Source: Verrucomicrobiia bacterium
Lineage (GTDB): Bacteria > Verrucomicrobiota > Verrucomicrobiia > Limisphaerales > JADLHS01
DNA length: 64,000 nucleotides
Assembly (NCBI GenBank): GCA_023953615.1
Contig: JAMLJH010000001.1
Location: 1,777,360-1,841,359 of the forward strand
Direction of reading: 5' to 3'
Within the stretch, counting starts at the first letter, position 1. Each line of letters starts with the position of its first letter. The position numbers were made by a program, and so were the translations under genes. The notes beneath the pieces were generated by a model. That model had not been told where the DNA came from. It saw only the letters and a list, made by a program, of their open reading frames with translations, and searched no databases. This document shows positions 53,724 through 64,000 of this stretch, piece after piece.

Positions 53724-54278
53724 ATGCGCTTGCTCTCAGACGGTCAGATAGTTCGAGACACCTATGAAGTGGAACGCCACCTAAACGCCTCAATGATTGA
53801 ACCGACACACTTGCTTCTGGGGCTGTGCAAGGTTGTTGACCTTGATCTGCCAGAATTGGTGTCGAAAGATTTGCCAGATCGAGATGAGGTGCTTGAAGAA
53901 CTATTGCGAGAAGTTAGGAGATTAAGAAGTATATTCCGCGCTGCGGGTCTTGATGCGAAAGTTTTCCGCCGCCGCTTGCGGCGAGCTTCGCCAGAACGGC
54001 GATTTTCGTTGGAGGAATCAGAACGATTGCGCCGGAGTTCCGCTGCGAAGCAAGTCTTTGCCGATGCCGAGCACTTCGCTCAACTCGGTGGTAGGACAGT
54101 TTATCCTGTTCATTTACTTTACGCGACGATACTGGCGAAGGACGAACATCGCGATGCGACCTTAGATGAACTCGAAATCGAAAAGAGGCGCTTAGCCAAC
54201 GTTGCCAAACGAGAGGTAGTGTCGCCGCAACCCGAATCCACTACTGAATCCAAAAAGATGAGAACGTGGTGGAACTAA
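53724..54278 (+). CDS. Clp N-terminal domain protein
   Basis: This 184-residue protein resembles the ClpA/ClpC N-terminal double repeat. The first repeat reads VERHLNASMIEPTHLLLGLCKV, and the second, VFADAEHFAQLGGRTVYPVHLLYATILA, starts near residue 112. No AAA+ module follows, so this is a stand-alone N domain that might serve as adaptor or substrate binder. The middle is strongly charged (RRRLRRASPERRFSLEESERLRR). The start is an ATG without a clear Shine-Dalgarno sequence. Upstream, 53471-53520 forms an imperfect GC-rich hairpin. Confidence 0.7.
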   Translation: MRLLSDGQIVRDTYEVERHLNASMIEPTHLLLGLCKVVDLDLPELVSKDLPDRDEVLEELLREVRRLRSIFRAAGLDAKVFRRRLRRASPERRFSLEESERLRRSSAAKQVFADAEHFAQLGGRTVYPVHLLYATILAKDEHRDATLDELEIEKRRLANVAKREVVSPQPESTTESKKMRTWWN

Positions 54279-54364
54279 CCATTGTGCGGTAAGCAAATAT
54301 AATTGTTCGGCGGCAGAATGATTACGATCTCAGAAAGCGCCCGGCGTTGCGGCGGCGTTGAGGC

Positions 54365-54398
54365 AAAAGAAAAACGGCAACCCATGACTGGATTGCCG
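54365..54398 (-). terminator. Rho-independent terminator of gap
   Basis: On the minus strand CGGCAATCC and GGGTTGCCG form a stem with one mismatch and a 6-base loop, followed by TTTTTCTTTT. It lies 22 bases after the gap stop codon. Confidence 0.85.
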
Positions 54399-54420
54399 TT
54401 GCGAAAAGTGCGGCGCTGAC

Positions 54421-55479
<1,059 letters not shown>

Positions 55480-55614
55480 TCAGTTAAATGGAAGCTGGCG
55501 AAAAAACCAGCGTTGCCAATGGTAACAGTAGCCGAATCCGGGTCAATGTGGAAACGAAAGTCCCTGCGGACGCCGGATAAAACCCTGGCAACGGGGTGTT
55601 TTGATGTTGTTTGA

Positions 55615-55650
55615 GCAAAGAAAACGGGCGAACCCGGAAAGGTTCGCCCG
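55615..55650 (-). terminator. Rho-independent terminator of rpsA
   Basis: On the minus strand CGGGCGAACC and GGTTCGCCCG form a perfect 10-bp stem with a 6-base loop, followed by TTTTCTTTG. It lies 25 bases after the rpsA stop. Confidence 0.9.
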
Positions 55651-55674
55651 CTGGAAAGAATGGCGCTTCGCCGT

Positions 55675-57339
<1,665 letters not shown>

Positions 57340-57621
57340 AATTATTCTGTGAACTGAACCGACTGGGGCTTGAACGGGCGCGGGAACCGGCCCGGTGAAG
57401 CTCCATTGCCTAACTGACCGACGTTGCGGGGCAACGGAGGTTGAAGGTTAGGTTGCTTGTTAACTTTCTTTTCTCAGCCTCGGTGAACTTCCACCCTCGT
57501 GGAGTTCAGGCGGGGCAAATCCTATCCCGACGGCCGGAAGAAGCAAGTTTTTTGCAAGCGGGAATCTGGTCGCGCGAAAACCGGCTTTGCGTCAGCGGCG
57601 CGGCCCCGATAAATTACCCCC

Positions 57622-58002
57622 ATGAATTTAGCCCGAAAGCTATTACACACCCGCTACCGCGTTGACGACCTGGAGCGCACGGTAAAGTTCTATCGCGACA
57701 TCCTGGGCTTGCAGGAGGTCCGGCGTCACGCCTCACCGCGCGGCGCCACCCTGGTCTTCCTCAAAGCGCCGGAAAGTGAGGAGCAGATTGAAATTTGCTG
57801 TTTTCCCAAAAGCGGTCCGGTGCAGGTGCAGGCGGATCTCACCCATCTGGCGTTTGCAGTGGACAGCCTGGCGGAGTTTGCAAAACATCTCGCGCAGCAT
57901 GGATTGAAATACTCGGATGGCCCGACCGCCACCGCCTCGGGATCGGTCATCGCGTTCATTGACGCTCCGGAAGGATATGAGATCGAGTTGATTCAAAAGT
58001 AG
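57622..58002 (+). CDS. Glyoxalase I-like (VOC family) protein
   Basis: This 126-residue VOC-fold protein resembles lactoylglutathione lyase: LLHTRYRVDDLERTVKFYRD, IEICCFP, DLTHLAFAVDSL and EGYEIELIQ. His9, the Glu of IEICC, the His of THLAF and the terminal Glu of YEIEL can supply the four metal ligands of GloA. The product detoxifies methylglyoxal in relatives. It is short compared with E. coli GloA (135). Other VOC enzymes are possible. Confidence 0.85.
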   Translation: MNLARKLLHTRYRVDDLERTVKFYRDILGLQEVRRHASPRGATLVFLKAPESEEQIEICCFPKSGPVQVQADLTHLAFAVDSLAEFAKHLAQHGLKYSDGPTATASGSVIAFIDAPEGYEIELIQK

Positions 58003-58011
58003 CCAGTAACG

Positions 58012-58107
58012 GTTAGCCGTCAGCCGTCAGCTATCAGAAGTCAGCTTTTAGCTGTCAGTGATAAGCCAGCTCCCGGTTGATAGCTGATAGCTGGCGACCG
58101 ATAGCTA
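58012..58107. repeat. Low-complexity run of AGCTATCAG/GTCAGC words
   Basis: About ten short related words such as GCCGTCAGC, AGCTATCAG, AGCTGTCAG, GATAGCTGATAGCTG occur in both orientations between the glyoxalase and folP genes, able to form alternative hairpins. Words are too irregular for a CRISPR or a defined insertion element. Confidence 0.6.
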
Positions 58108-58110
58108 AAA

Positions 58111-58947
58111 ATGATCTTTCGTTGCCGACAATTTGAATTTCGGTTTCCGCGGCCGACGCTTATCATGGGCATCGTCAACGTCACGCCGGATTCCTTCTCG
58201 GACGGCGGCCAATTTGGGGATGCGGAACAGGCGGTTGCGCACGGTTTGGAGCTGGTGCGACAGGGGGCAACGATTTTGGACATTGGCGGGGAATCTTCGC
58301 GACCGGGTGCGGCCCCGGTGAGCGAATCCGAGGAGTTGAGCCGGGTGATTCCCGTCATCACCGCGCTGGCGCGACAAACGACCGTGCCGCTTTCCATTGA
58401 CACGATGAAGCCGGCGGTCGCCCGCGCGGCTTTGCGGGCGGGAGCGAGCCTCGTGAACGACGTGGGCGCGAGTTGCGCCGCCGCGGAAATGTGGCAATTG
58501 GTGGCTGAGACGGGCGCGGGTTATGTAGCCATGCACATGCAAGGTCTGCCCCGCACCATGCAGTTGCATCCGGTGTATGATGACGTGGTTAAAGAAGTCG
58601 GAGCTTTCTTCGAGGAGCGATTGAAGCGCGTCGAGGCGGTGGGAGTGGCCGCCGAACAAATCGTGTTTGATGTTGGCATTGGATTTGGCAAGAGCGTGAC
58701 GCATAATTTGCAGTTGCTCAGCGCCTTGCCGGGTTTTACAAAACTGCCACGCCCGATGGCACTCGGGGTGTCACGGAAGTCGTTTATTGGCGCGCTGACC
58801 GGGGCGACGGTTGACGAACGGTTGCCGGGGTCGCTGGCCTGCGCCGCGCTGGCGGTGGCGGCGGGCGTGCAGATCATCCGCACGCACGATGTGGCGGAAA
58901 CGGTGCAGGCGGTGCGCCTGGCGGAAGCCATCCGGGAATTGCGCTGA
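58111..58947 (+). CDS. folP: Dihydropteroate synthase
   Basis: This 278-residue enzyme condenses p-aminobenzoate with hydroxymethyldihydropterin pyrophosphate in folate synthesis. LIMGIVNVTPDSFSDGG, LDIGGESSRPGA, LSIDTMKPAVA, VNDVGA and LGVSRKSFIG are the pterin- and phosphate-binding motifs, and IIRTHDV is near the end. It starts the folP-cdaA-cdaR-glmM run, 73 bases before cdaA. Confidence 0.95.
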   Translation: MIFRCRQFEFRFPRPTLIMGIVNVTPDSFSDGGQFGDAEQAVAHGLELVRQGATILDIGGESSRPGAAPVSESEELSRVIPVITALARQTTVPLSIDTMKPAVARAALRAGASLVNDVGASCAAAEMWQLVAETGAGYVAMHMQGLPRTMQLHPVYDDVVKEVGAFFEERLKRVEAVGVAAEQIVFDVGIGFGKSVTHNLQLLSALPGFTKLPRPMALGVSRKSFIGALTGATVDERLPGSLACAALAVAAGVQIIRTHDVAETVQAVRLAEAIRELR

Positions 58948-59020
58948 AGACCCAAGCCGCGCGTTGCCCGAGGGGATATGAAAAGATTGCAGTAAAAATG
59001 GTGGGAAGACGAACAACGTC

Positions 59021-59890
59021 ATGTGGCCGTTGATTTCACAGATATGGCGTCCGACGCTGGAAATTTTCATTCTGGCGGTGACGATCTATTTGGCGACCCG
59101 GTTTGTGCGCGGCACGCGCGGCTGGCCGGTGGTCGTGGGATTCGTCATTTTGCTGTTGCTGCTGACCATGACGGCGACGCTGCTCAAGTTGGAGGTCTTG
59201 CGGTATTTGGTGGGTAACGCTTCGCTCGTCATCATGGTCGGCGCCATCATCATTTTTCAACCGGAAATTCGCCGCCTGCTCGGTGAACTGGGCAACCTGC
59301 CACTCTTCGCCACCGCGCACGAACAACGCGAAAGCATGGAGGTTATTTTGGATGCCTGCGAACGACTGGCCGAAGTGCGGATTGGCGCGCTGATCGCCAT
59401 CGAGCAATCCATCCAACTCCGCGAGGCGGTGGAATCCGGCATTTCCGTGGATTGCGTGGCCACCGCGGAAATGCTCGAGGCAATCTTCTTTCCCAACAAC
59501 GCCATTCACGACGGCGGAGTGATCATCAAAGGCGATCGGATTGCGTATGCCGCCTGCATTTTTCCACTGACCCGACGTTTGGGACTGAACAAATCATTGG
59601 GCACGCGGCATCGCGCCGCTTTGGGATTGAGCGACGAAACGGATGCGGTGATCGTGGTGGTTTCCGAGGAAACCGGCTCGATTTCCTATGCGTACAAGGG
59701 CGAACTGGTTCGTGGCGTCAGCATTGAGGAGTTGCGCTCCTTCCTGACGTCGGTGATTGTGCGGCCTCCGCGCGCTTCGGGTTTGTGGAACTGGCTGCGG
59801 TTTTGGGCGGTGGACCGTCCGCCCGACGCCACGGCGCCTGCAGCTTCCAATCCTGATGCGTCGGTCGCGCCGCAAGAAGAAAGCAAATAA
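59021..59890 (+). CDS. cdaA: Membrane-bound diadenylate cyclase (CdaA)
   Basis: This 289-residue protein makes c-di-AMP from two ATP. It has three N-terminal hydrophobic helices (IFILAVTIYLATRF, VVVGFVILLLLLTM, ASLVIMVGAIIIF) and a DisA_N catalytic domain. The catalytic motif usually written DGA reads DGG here (residues 164-166, in HDGGVII), and GTRHRAA supplies the RHR motif (196-198). SEETGSISYAYKG follows. A cdaR-like gene and glmM come next, the conserved cdaA-cdaR-glmM order. The C-terminal about 45 residues (PPDATAPAASNP) are disordered. Confidence 0.92.
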   Translation: MWPLISQIWRPTLEIFILAVTIYLATRFVRGTRGWPVVVGFVILLLLLTMTATLLKLEVLRYLVGNASLVIMVGAIIIFQPEIRRLLGELGNLPLFATAHEQRESMEVILDACERLAEVRIGALIAIEQSIQLREAVESGISVDCVATAEMLEAIFFPNNAIHDGGVIIKGDRIAYAACIFPLTRRLGLNKSLGTRHRAALGLSDETDAVIVVVSEETGSISYAYKGELVRGVSIEELRSFLTSVIVRPPRASGLWNWLRFWAVDRPPDATAPAASNPDASVAPQEESK

Positions 59891-59891
59891 C

Positions 59892-60329
59892 ATGGCGGAT
59901 TTATCGCAACACATGCTCTTTCGCAACTTTGGCTGGAAACTGCTTTCCTTGATTTTGGCCGTCGTGATCTGGCTGACCATCAGAGCCTTCAGAAATGAAC
60001 AAGACGTCACGGAGCGATTGTTCCCCAATCTCTCCATTAAAATTGTTTCCGGCACCGCCGACGTGCGCGCGTTTCAAGCGGACCCGCCGCTGGGTTCGGT
60101 GACGCTGCGCGGTCGCTCCGGCTTGATCAACCGCCTCGATGCGCGCGAGGTTCACCTGCTGACCGACGTCAGCCTGGTGGATACCACCCAACCCTCGCGC
60201 CACCATCTCGTGGTCACCGTCCCCAACGGGGTCACCGTGGTGCGCACCGAGCCGTTGGAAGTCCGGATTATTCCACCTCCGCGACCAGAACCGAAAATCA
60301 TCATCACTCCTCCTAAAACCATCGAATGA
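59892..60329 (+). CDS. cdaR: CdaR/YbbR-like membrane-anchored regulator of CdaA
   Basis: This 145-residue protein has one N-terminal transmembrane helix (WKLLSLILAVVIWLTI) and one YbbR-type beta domain (VTERLFPNLSIKIVSG, then VTLRGRSGLINRL). CdaR regulates diadenylate cyclase CdaA in Firmicutes and carries up to four YbbR domains; this version has one or slightly more, so it is short. It starts 1 base after the cdaA stop and overlaps glmM by 4 bases. Confidence 0.82.
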   Translation: MADLSQHMLFRNFGWKLLSLILAVVIWLTIRAFRNEQDVTERLFPNLSIKIVSGTADVRAFQADPPLGSVTLRGRSGLINRLDAREVHLLTDVSLVDTTQPSRHHLVVTVPNGVTVVRTEPLEVRIIPPPRPEPKIIITPPKTIE

Positions 60330-61708
60330 GCAAATTGAAAAAAATCTTCGGCACGGACGGCGTGCGCGGCACGGCGAACATCGAACCCGTCACTGCGGAA
60401 ACCGCGTTGCGCCTCGGGCGCGCCGCCGGTCACGTCTTCAAGAATTTGGAACGCGTCGCGCGCGGGCATGGCCGGCACAAGATCGTCATCGGCAAAGACA
60501 CGCGCCTTTCGGGTTACATGCTCGAGAACGCGCTTTCCTCCGGCATCCTTTCAATGGGCGTGGACGTGCTGTTCATCGGCCCGCTTCCCACTCCCGGCGT
60601 GGCTTACGTCACGCGCAGCCTGCGCGCGGATGCCGGAATCGTCATCACCGCGTCCCACAATCCCTATGCCGATAATGGCATCAAGTTCTTCCGTCCGGAC
60701 GGCTATAAACTCGACGACAAAATCGAAGCCAGCATCGAACATCTGGTCTTCAGCGGAGAGATCGAAAACATCCGACCCACCGCTGAGGAAATCGGCAAAG
60801 CCGTCCGCATTGATGACGCGCTCGGACGCTACATCGAATTTGCCAAAGCCAGCTTTTCGCGCGGTAAAACCCTCGAGGGCATGCGCATCGTCGTGGATTG
60901 CGCGAACGGCGCGGCGTACAAGGCGACCCCCTGCGTGCTGCGCGAGTTGGGTGCGGAAGTCATGGTGTTCGGCGACAAACCCAACGGTAAAAACATCAAC
61001 GAAGATTGCGGTTCAATGCACCCGCAGAATCTGTGTCGGTTGGTCCGCGAATTTCGCGCCGACCTCGGCATTGCGCATGATGGCGATGCGGACCGCGTCC
61101 TGATGTGTGACGAACACGGCCAGATGATTGACGGCGACGACATCATGGCCATCGCCGCGCTTGACCTGCTGGCCCAAGGTGCCCTGGCGGAAAAAACGCT
61201 CGTTGCCACGGTGATGAGCAACGCCGGGTTGGATGCGGCCATCACCGCCGCGGGCGGCAAAGTCATCCGCACCGGCGTGGGCGACAAGCTCGTGATTGAT
61301 GAAATGTTGCGCAGCGGTTTCAACTTTGGCGGCGAACAAAGCGGCCATCTGATTTTCCGCGACTACGCCACGACGGGCGATGGCCTGGTGGCGGCATTGC
61401 AAATCCTGCGCATCATGAAAATGCGCGGCAAGAAACTGAGCCAGTTGGCGCAATGCTGGCAACGCTTTCCGCAACTCGTCAGCAACGTGAAGGTGCGCGA
61501 GAAAAAACCGTTCGAGCAACTGGATGGCATCCTTGGCCTCGTTGAGAAAGCTGAAGCCGACGTGAAACCCGCCGGGGGCCGTGTGTTGCTGCGTTATTCC
61601 GGCACCGAACCCAAAGCCCGCCTCCTCATCGAAGGCCCGCAACAAACCGTGCTCGAAACGTGGAGCAAGCAGATTTGCGACGCCATCAAACGGCAGGTCG
61701 GAGCGTGA
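60326..61708 (+). CDS. glmM: Phosphoglucosamine mutase
   Basis: This 460-residue enzyme converts glucosamine-6-P to glucosamine-1-P for peptidoglycan and LPS precursors. KIFGTDGVRGTAN opens the protein, ITASHNPYADNGIKFF holds the phosphorylated Ser110, DGDADRVL the Mg site, GGEQSGHLIF the sugar-binding loop, and RYSGTEPKARLLIEG the phosphate-binding loop. In Firmicutes GlmM also binds and inhibits CdaA, which fits the cdaA-cdaR-glmM operon here. Starts with ATGA overlap. Confidence 0.96.
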   Translation: MSKLKKIFGTDGVRGTANIEPVTAETALRLGRAAGHVFKNLERVARGHGRHKIVIGKDTRLSGYMLENALSSGILSMGVDVLFIGPLPTPGVAYVTRSLRADAGIVITASHNPYADNGIKFFRPDGYKLDDKIEASIEHLVFSGEIENIRPTAEEIGKAVRIDDALGRYIEFAKASFSRGKTLEGMRIVVDCANGAAYKATPCVLRELGAEVMVFGDKPNGKNINEDCGSMHPQNLCRLVREFRADLGIAHDGDADRVLMCDEHGQMIDGDDIMAIAALDLLAQGALAEKTLVATVMSNAGLDAAITAAGGKVIRTGVGDKLVIDEMLRSGFNFGGEQSGHLIFRDYATTGDGLVAALQILRIMKMRGKKLSQLAQCWQRFPQLVSNVKVREKKPFEQLDGILGLVEKAEADVKPAGGRVLLRYSGTEPKARLLIEGPQQTVLETWSKQICDAIKRQVGA

Positions 61709-61764
61709 GAGATGGAGTTTGTATCGAGACGTAAGGGATGCAGCCTATATCCATATTAGGCCGC

Positions 61765-62325
61765 TTATCTGTGTGCGGTATCATCAACAACTCGACCGTC
61801 TGTGTATGCGCGGTGCGGATGAACAACACACCGCAAGAACAACACGTTTGTATCCTGCGCGGTCGCGCCCGGTGCGGCAAGCTCGTAGCTCACGTCGGCA
61901 AGTCGGTAAGAACCATCAGTAAAGCGTCCGGTTGCCGGACAAATGAGCACCTGTGGACTCGCTAGATAGTTGCTCAACGACAAGACATCCTGAGGCAATC
62001 GTCCCCCGTGGTCTGCCGCCCACTTCCGGCTCGCATCTGCAATGGCCTGCATCCCCTGCACACAGCGCCGCTTGTTCTCTGGTTTGATTACGAACTGGAG
62101 CAACGCAAACCAGCCAATCCAAATGATGACAACCGCAAAGACGAGCGTGAGCATAGGCGTGACGAGGCAGCCAACGACGAGTTTCGTCTTGAGCGGCTTG
62201 TTCTTGAGTGTCTTCCGAAGAACCAGCCAAACACACAACAGAGCCAGCAGGAATGCAACAACACCAAGAACGCCAAGGGCGAGCTTGGCGACGAGTGCGT
62301 CCAGCCAGCGAAAAGAGCCGTGCAT
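61765..62325 (-). CDS. Small membrane protein with pseudopilin-like C-terminus
   Basis: This 186-residue protein has two strong hydrophobic helices (LALGVLGVVAFLLALLCVWLVL; LVVGCLVTPMLTLVFAVVIIW). The part after residue 95 (CVQGMQAIADASRKWAADHGGRLPQ, VLICPATG, CVVHPHRAYTDGRVV) looks like the soluble part of the pseudopilin-like proteins at 11-13 kb and 52.6 kb, including an H-x-DG-type ending. The prepilin cleavage motif is missing. Function not assigned. Confidence 0.6.
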   Translation of the reverse strand: MHGSFRWLDALVAKLALGVLGVVAFLLALLCVWLVLRKTLKNKPLKTKLVVGCLVTPMLTLVFAVVIIWIGWFALLQFVIKPENKRRCVQGMQAIADASRKWAADHGGRLPQDVLSLSNYLASPQVLICPATGRFTDGSYRLADVSYELAAPGATAQDTNVLFLRCVVHPHRAYTDGRVVDDTAHR

Positions 62326-62687
62326 AGCGGCCTAACATTTAAGTGGACTGCACACTTTGCAGTCTATCTCGTTTCATGGATTGGACTTTGCGCCTGTCAA
62401 AGAGAGTTGTCCACAGGAATTTACGCGAGGCACAACTTGACACTGCCCCAGCGGATGGCCGCGAAGCGGCCCAACCTGAATAGCCGTGGGTGTCAACCCA
62501 CGGTCCAGCGTTAAAGCAATGTGCGACCCCTACGGGGTCGAACGGGTTTGGCTCCCGTCACCGTGGGCTGACGCCCACGGCTATTCACGTTTTGTCCCTG
62601 CGGGACAATCGGGGCAGATGCGCCCATTGACGCGGAAAATGAGCGCGCATCCGCCCCCAACAAAGGCGGCAAATCAGAACGATTCGC
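62326..62687. other. Intergenic stretch with palindromic repeats
   Basis: About 360 bases lie between the starts/ends of two minus-strand genes. Apart from the element at 62478-62586 there are two more small palindromes, TGGCCGCGAAGCGGCC near 62455-62470 and TGTCCCTGCGGGACA near 62594-62608. No gene is visible. Confidence 0.5.
62478..62586. repeat. REP/BIME-like palindromic element
   Basis: Terminal inverted repeats GAATAGCCGTGGG and CCCACGGCTATTC, each forming its own local hairpin (CCGTGGGTGTCAACCCACGG; CCGTGGGCTGACGCCCACGG), flank a centre with GACCCCTACGGGGTC. The 109-base unit has the shape of a paired REP element mobilised by a RAYT transposase. No transposase gene is in the window. 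Confidence 0.7.
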
Positions 62688-63449
62688 TCACGTCTGGAGG
62701 TGCCGCCTGATTTGCTCGTAACCATAGACCAGACGAAAGCCCGCTTGCAGAATGTCTGCGCCGGGAATCTCGTGGATGCGCTGTTGCCGCACGGCTTCAA
62801 TTTTCCGCCAGCCGGGACGCGCGACGATGCTTTCCGCCCGCACCGGCTTGCCGCACCACGAGGCGAAAATAATTTCCGGGTTCGCCCGGCGAATCTGTTC
62901 CGCAGAGACAATCCGCTCCGGCGCGGAACGTTTGTCGCGCAATTCCGGGAAAATGTCTTTTCCTCCGGCGCGCTCAATCAATTCGCCCACCCACGCGATG
63001 CCGGAAATCAACGGGTCGTTCCATTCCTCAAAATAGACGCGCGGGCGGCCTTCAATCTTTTCCACCGGCGCGAGACGTTCGCGGAATTCGCGCAGCCATC
63101 TTTCGGCTTCCGCCTCGCAATTTACAATGCGCCCCAGCAGCGCGAGCGTAGTTTCGATTTCTGCGAGCGTGCGTTGATTCGTGGCGAACACAGGCAGTCC
63201 GCGCTGCATCAATTCCGCCGTCAGTTTTGCCTGCACGTCGGAGAACGTGATGACGAGGTCGGGCTTCAGTTTTTCAATTTGTGCGATGTTTGCGGAACTG
63301 AAGCCGCTCACGCGCGGCTTTGGCGGTTCATCCGGCGGCTGCATGAAAAACGCCGTGACCCCGACCACTTTTTCCCACGCGCCAATCCGCCAAAGCCAGT
63401 CCGCCGCCTCGGCGGAAAGGCACACGATGCGTTGCGGCGCGCGATTCAT
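62688..63449 (-). CDS. BtuF-like periplasmic-binding-fold (cobalamin/iron-type) protein
   Basis: This 253-residue protein is of the helical-backbone metal-receptor (BtuF/FecB) family: QRIVCLSAEAADWLWRIGA, FSSANIAQIEKLKPDLVITFSD, YFEEWNDPLISGIAWVGELIERAGG and ANPEIIFASWCGK. The best match is the 'cobalamin-binding protein' branch, in which no lipoprotein or signal peptide is present; this copy also seems to lack an export signal, so it may act in the cytoplasm. No BtuC or BtuD is adjacent. The ATG at 63449 overlaps the stop of the upstream gene by 4 bases; a longer frame to 63527 is not convincing. Confidence 0.8.
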   Translation of the reverse strand: MNRAPQRIVCLSAEAADWLWRIGAWEKVVGVTAFFMQPPDEPPKPRVSGFSSANIAQIEKLKPDLVITFSDVQAKLTAELMQRGLPVFATNQRTLAEIETTLALLGRIVNCEAEAERWLREFRERLAPVEKIEGRPRVYFEEWNDPLISGIAWVGELIERAGGKDIFPELRDKRSAPERIVSAEQIRRANPEIIFASWCGKPVRAESIVARPGWRKIEAVRQQRIHEIPGADILQAGFRLVYGYEQIRRHLQT

Positions 63450-63817
63450 TTCAAGCGAACGGAAATTTGCTGCTCGCGGGTATACGGACAATGCCGGCAG
63501 TGGTTGCCACAACAGTAGCCCCGGCACCGATGATAGGCGGCAGTGAAAACCATCACCCCATGCTCGAAATAAAAATCCCCGGGCCGGATTTTCGGTCCGG
63601 GGCGGCCATGCGCTTTGGCGCGCTGAAATTCCATCACGCAGTTGCGGCAGATGCAGGCTTCAGTCCGCCGCTCCGCCGGGACCCGCGCGATCAATTCCTC
63701 GGGAATCATTACCGTGGCACACCAACACGGGCCTTTGTAGGCCGCCGCCGTGCAAAGCTGGCACTCGTTGGGCCGGCCGCACAGCGGGCAGTTGCTGGCG
63801 CACACCTCGCTCATCAC
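63446..63817 (-). CDS. CWC-type cysteine-rich/DUF5522 fusion protein
   Basis: This 123-residue protein is very Cys-rich. The first half (CASNCPLCGRPNECQLC, GPCWC, then CICRNCVMEF) matches the cysteine-rich CWC family; the second (PGDFYFEHGVMVFTAAYHRCRGYCCGNHCRHCPY) matches DUF5522. The two are separate small proteins in many bacteria and occur fused here. Metal or Fe-S binding is likely from the Cys pattern. The BtuF-like gene is translationally coupled downstream, suggesting a joint role. The start may be either of two adjacent ATGs. Confidence 0.8.
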   Translation of the reverse strand: MMSEVCASNCPLCGRPNECQLCTAAAYKGPCWCATVMIPEELIARVPAERRTEACICRNCVMEFQRAKAHGRPGPKIRPGDFYFEHGVMVFTAAYHRCRGYCCGNHCRHCPYTREQQISVRLK

Positions 63818-63838
63818 GTCACCATGAAAGTGAGCCGC

Positions 63839-63990
63839 CGGTTTGGTATTCGGTCAGCCTATACGGTCGGCAATATGGGGCATTTGTGGCAACAGTTCCT
63901 GCGCTTGAAGAACTCAAAACACATCCTTCAAAAAAGGTCAGAGAATATGCGATAGAAGCTTTGGAACGCATAGAAACATCATCACGTTAA
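63839..63990 (+). pseudogene. C-terminal fragment of a HEAT-repeat-like gene
   Basis: A short frame ending at the TAA 63988-63990 reads VPALEELKTHPSKKVREYAIEALERI near its end, the pattern of a HEAT/PBS-lyase repeat. No start codon with a ribosome-binding site is found upstream in this frame and the preceding sequence belongs to the opposite-strand gene. It looks like a relic or the truncated end of a gene; evidence is weak. Confidence 0.3.
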
Positions 63991-64000
63991 GACTTGCCTT

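Noticed and set aside
58012..58107. Repeated AGCTATCAG-type words considered as a CRISPR-like array
   Set aside because: Units are irregular in length and orientation, there are no spacers of constant size, and no cas gene is present.

Overview
The window looks like a chromosome segment from a Verrucomicrobiota bacterium, most likely Limisphaerales/Pedosphaera-like. The reasons are the large secreted proteins built from Ig-like, lamin-tail and CotH modules, pseudopilin-like proteins with near-identical N-terminal helices, PEP-CTERM proteins, a DUF4838 enzyme, a single-chain glycyl-tRNA synthetase, futalosine-type menaquinone synthesis (MqnA), and GC-rich codon use. This placement is inference from gene content; no 16S gene is present.

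Layout. 0-13 kb: the 5' part of a LutA-type gene, two giant secreted modular proteins, two pseudopilin-like proteins and an orphan NusG paralogue. 14-16.7 kb: a SorA-type sulfite dehydrogenase with a diheme cytochrome c, converging on cysC. 16.6-26.8 kb (minus strand): a DUF2723/TPR membrane protein and a Cus-type copper/silver efflux cluster (YHS-like small protein, Cys-rich small protein, TolC, CusB, CusA), then thiD. 27.9-34 kb: an accessory zone between tRNA-Val(GAC) and nth. It holds a polyvalent-protein-type kinase, a DUF4838 enzyme, a chimeric Fic/type ISP restriction ORF and an orphan HipS-like domain, stitched together by direct repeats of the tRNA 3' end and of the nth 5' end. 34-48 kb: housekeeping genes (nth, lipoate ligase, AI-2E-type permease, glyQS, mqnA, rpiB, a sugar isomerase-like protein, transglutaminase/DUF58, MFS and CPA2 transporters), with a decayed copy of the mqnA 5' end. 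48.5-53.4 kb: a cobalamin riboswitch plus intrinsic terminator in front of three paralogous secreted proteins and a pseudopilin. 53.7-61.7 kb: Clp-N protein, gap, rpsA, glyoxalase, then folP-cdaA-cdaR-glmM. 61.8-64 kb: a membrane protein, a REP-like element, a BtuF-like binding protein and a CWC/DUF5522 protein.

The most interesting part is the 48.5-53.4 kb transcription unit. A cobalamin aptamer followed by a terminator hairpin precedes three tandem secreted proteins that share an N-terminal domain I cannot assign to a named family. Two carry PEP-CTERM sorting signals, and a pseudopilin gene overlaps the end of the third. No BtuB, BtuC or BtuD is present in the window. A BtuF-like protein at 62.7 kb is the only other corrinoid-related candidate. 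My inference is a surface system for corrinoid capture or B12-dependent surface remodelling.

The second point of interest is the tRNA-Val to nth interval. Repeat-bounded gene fragments there show how an integration hotspot has been built and has decayed, including an ORF that joins a Fic N-terminal fragment to a restriction-enzyme C-terminal fragment through a palindromic repeat.
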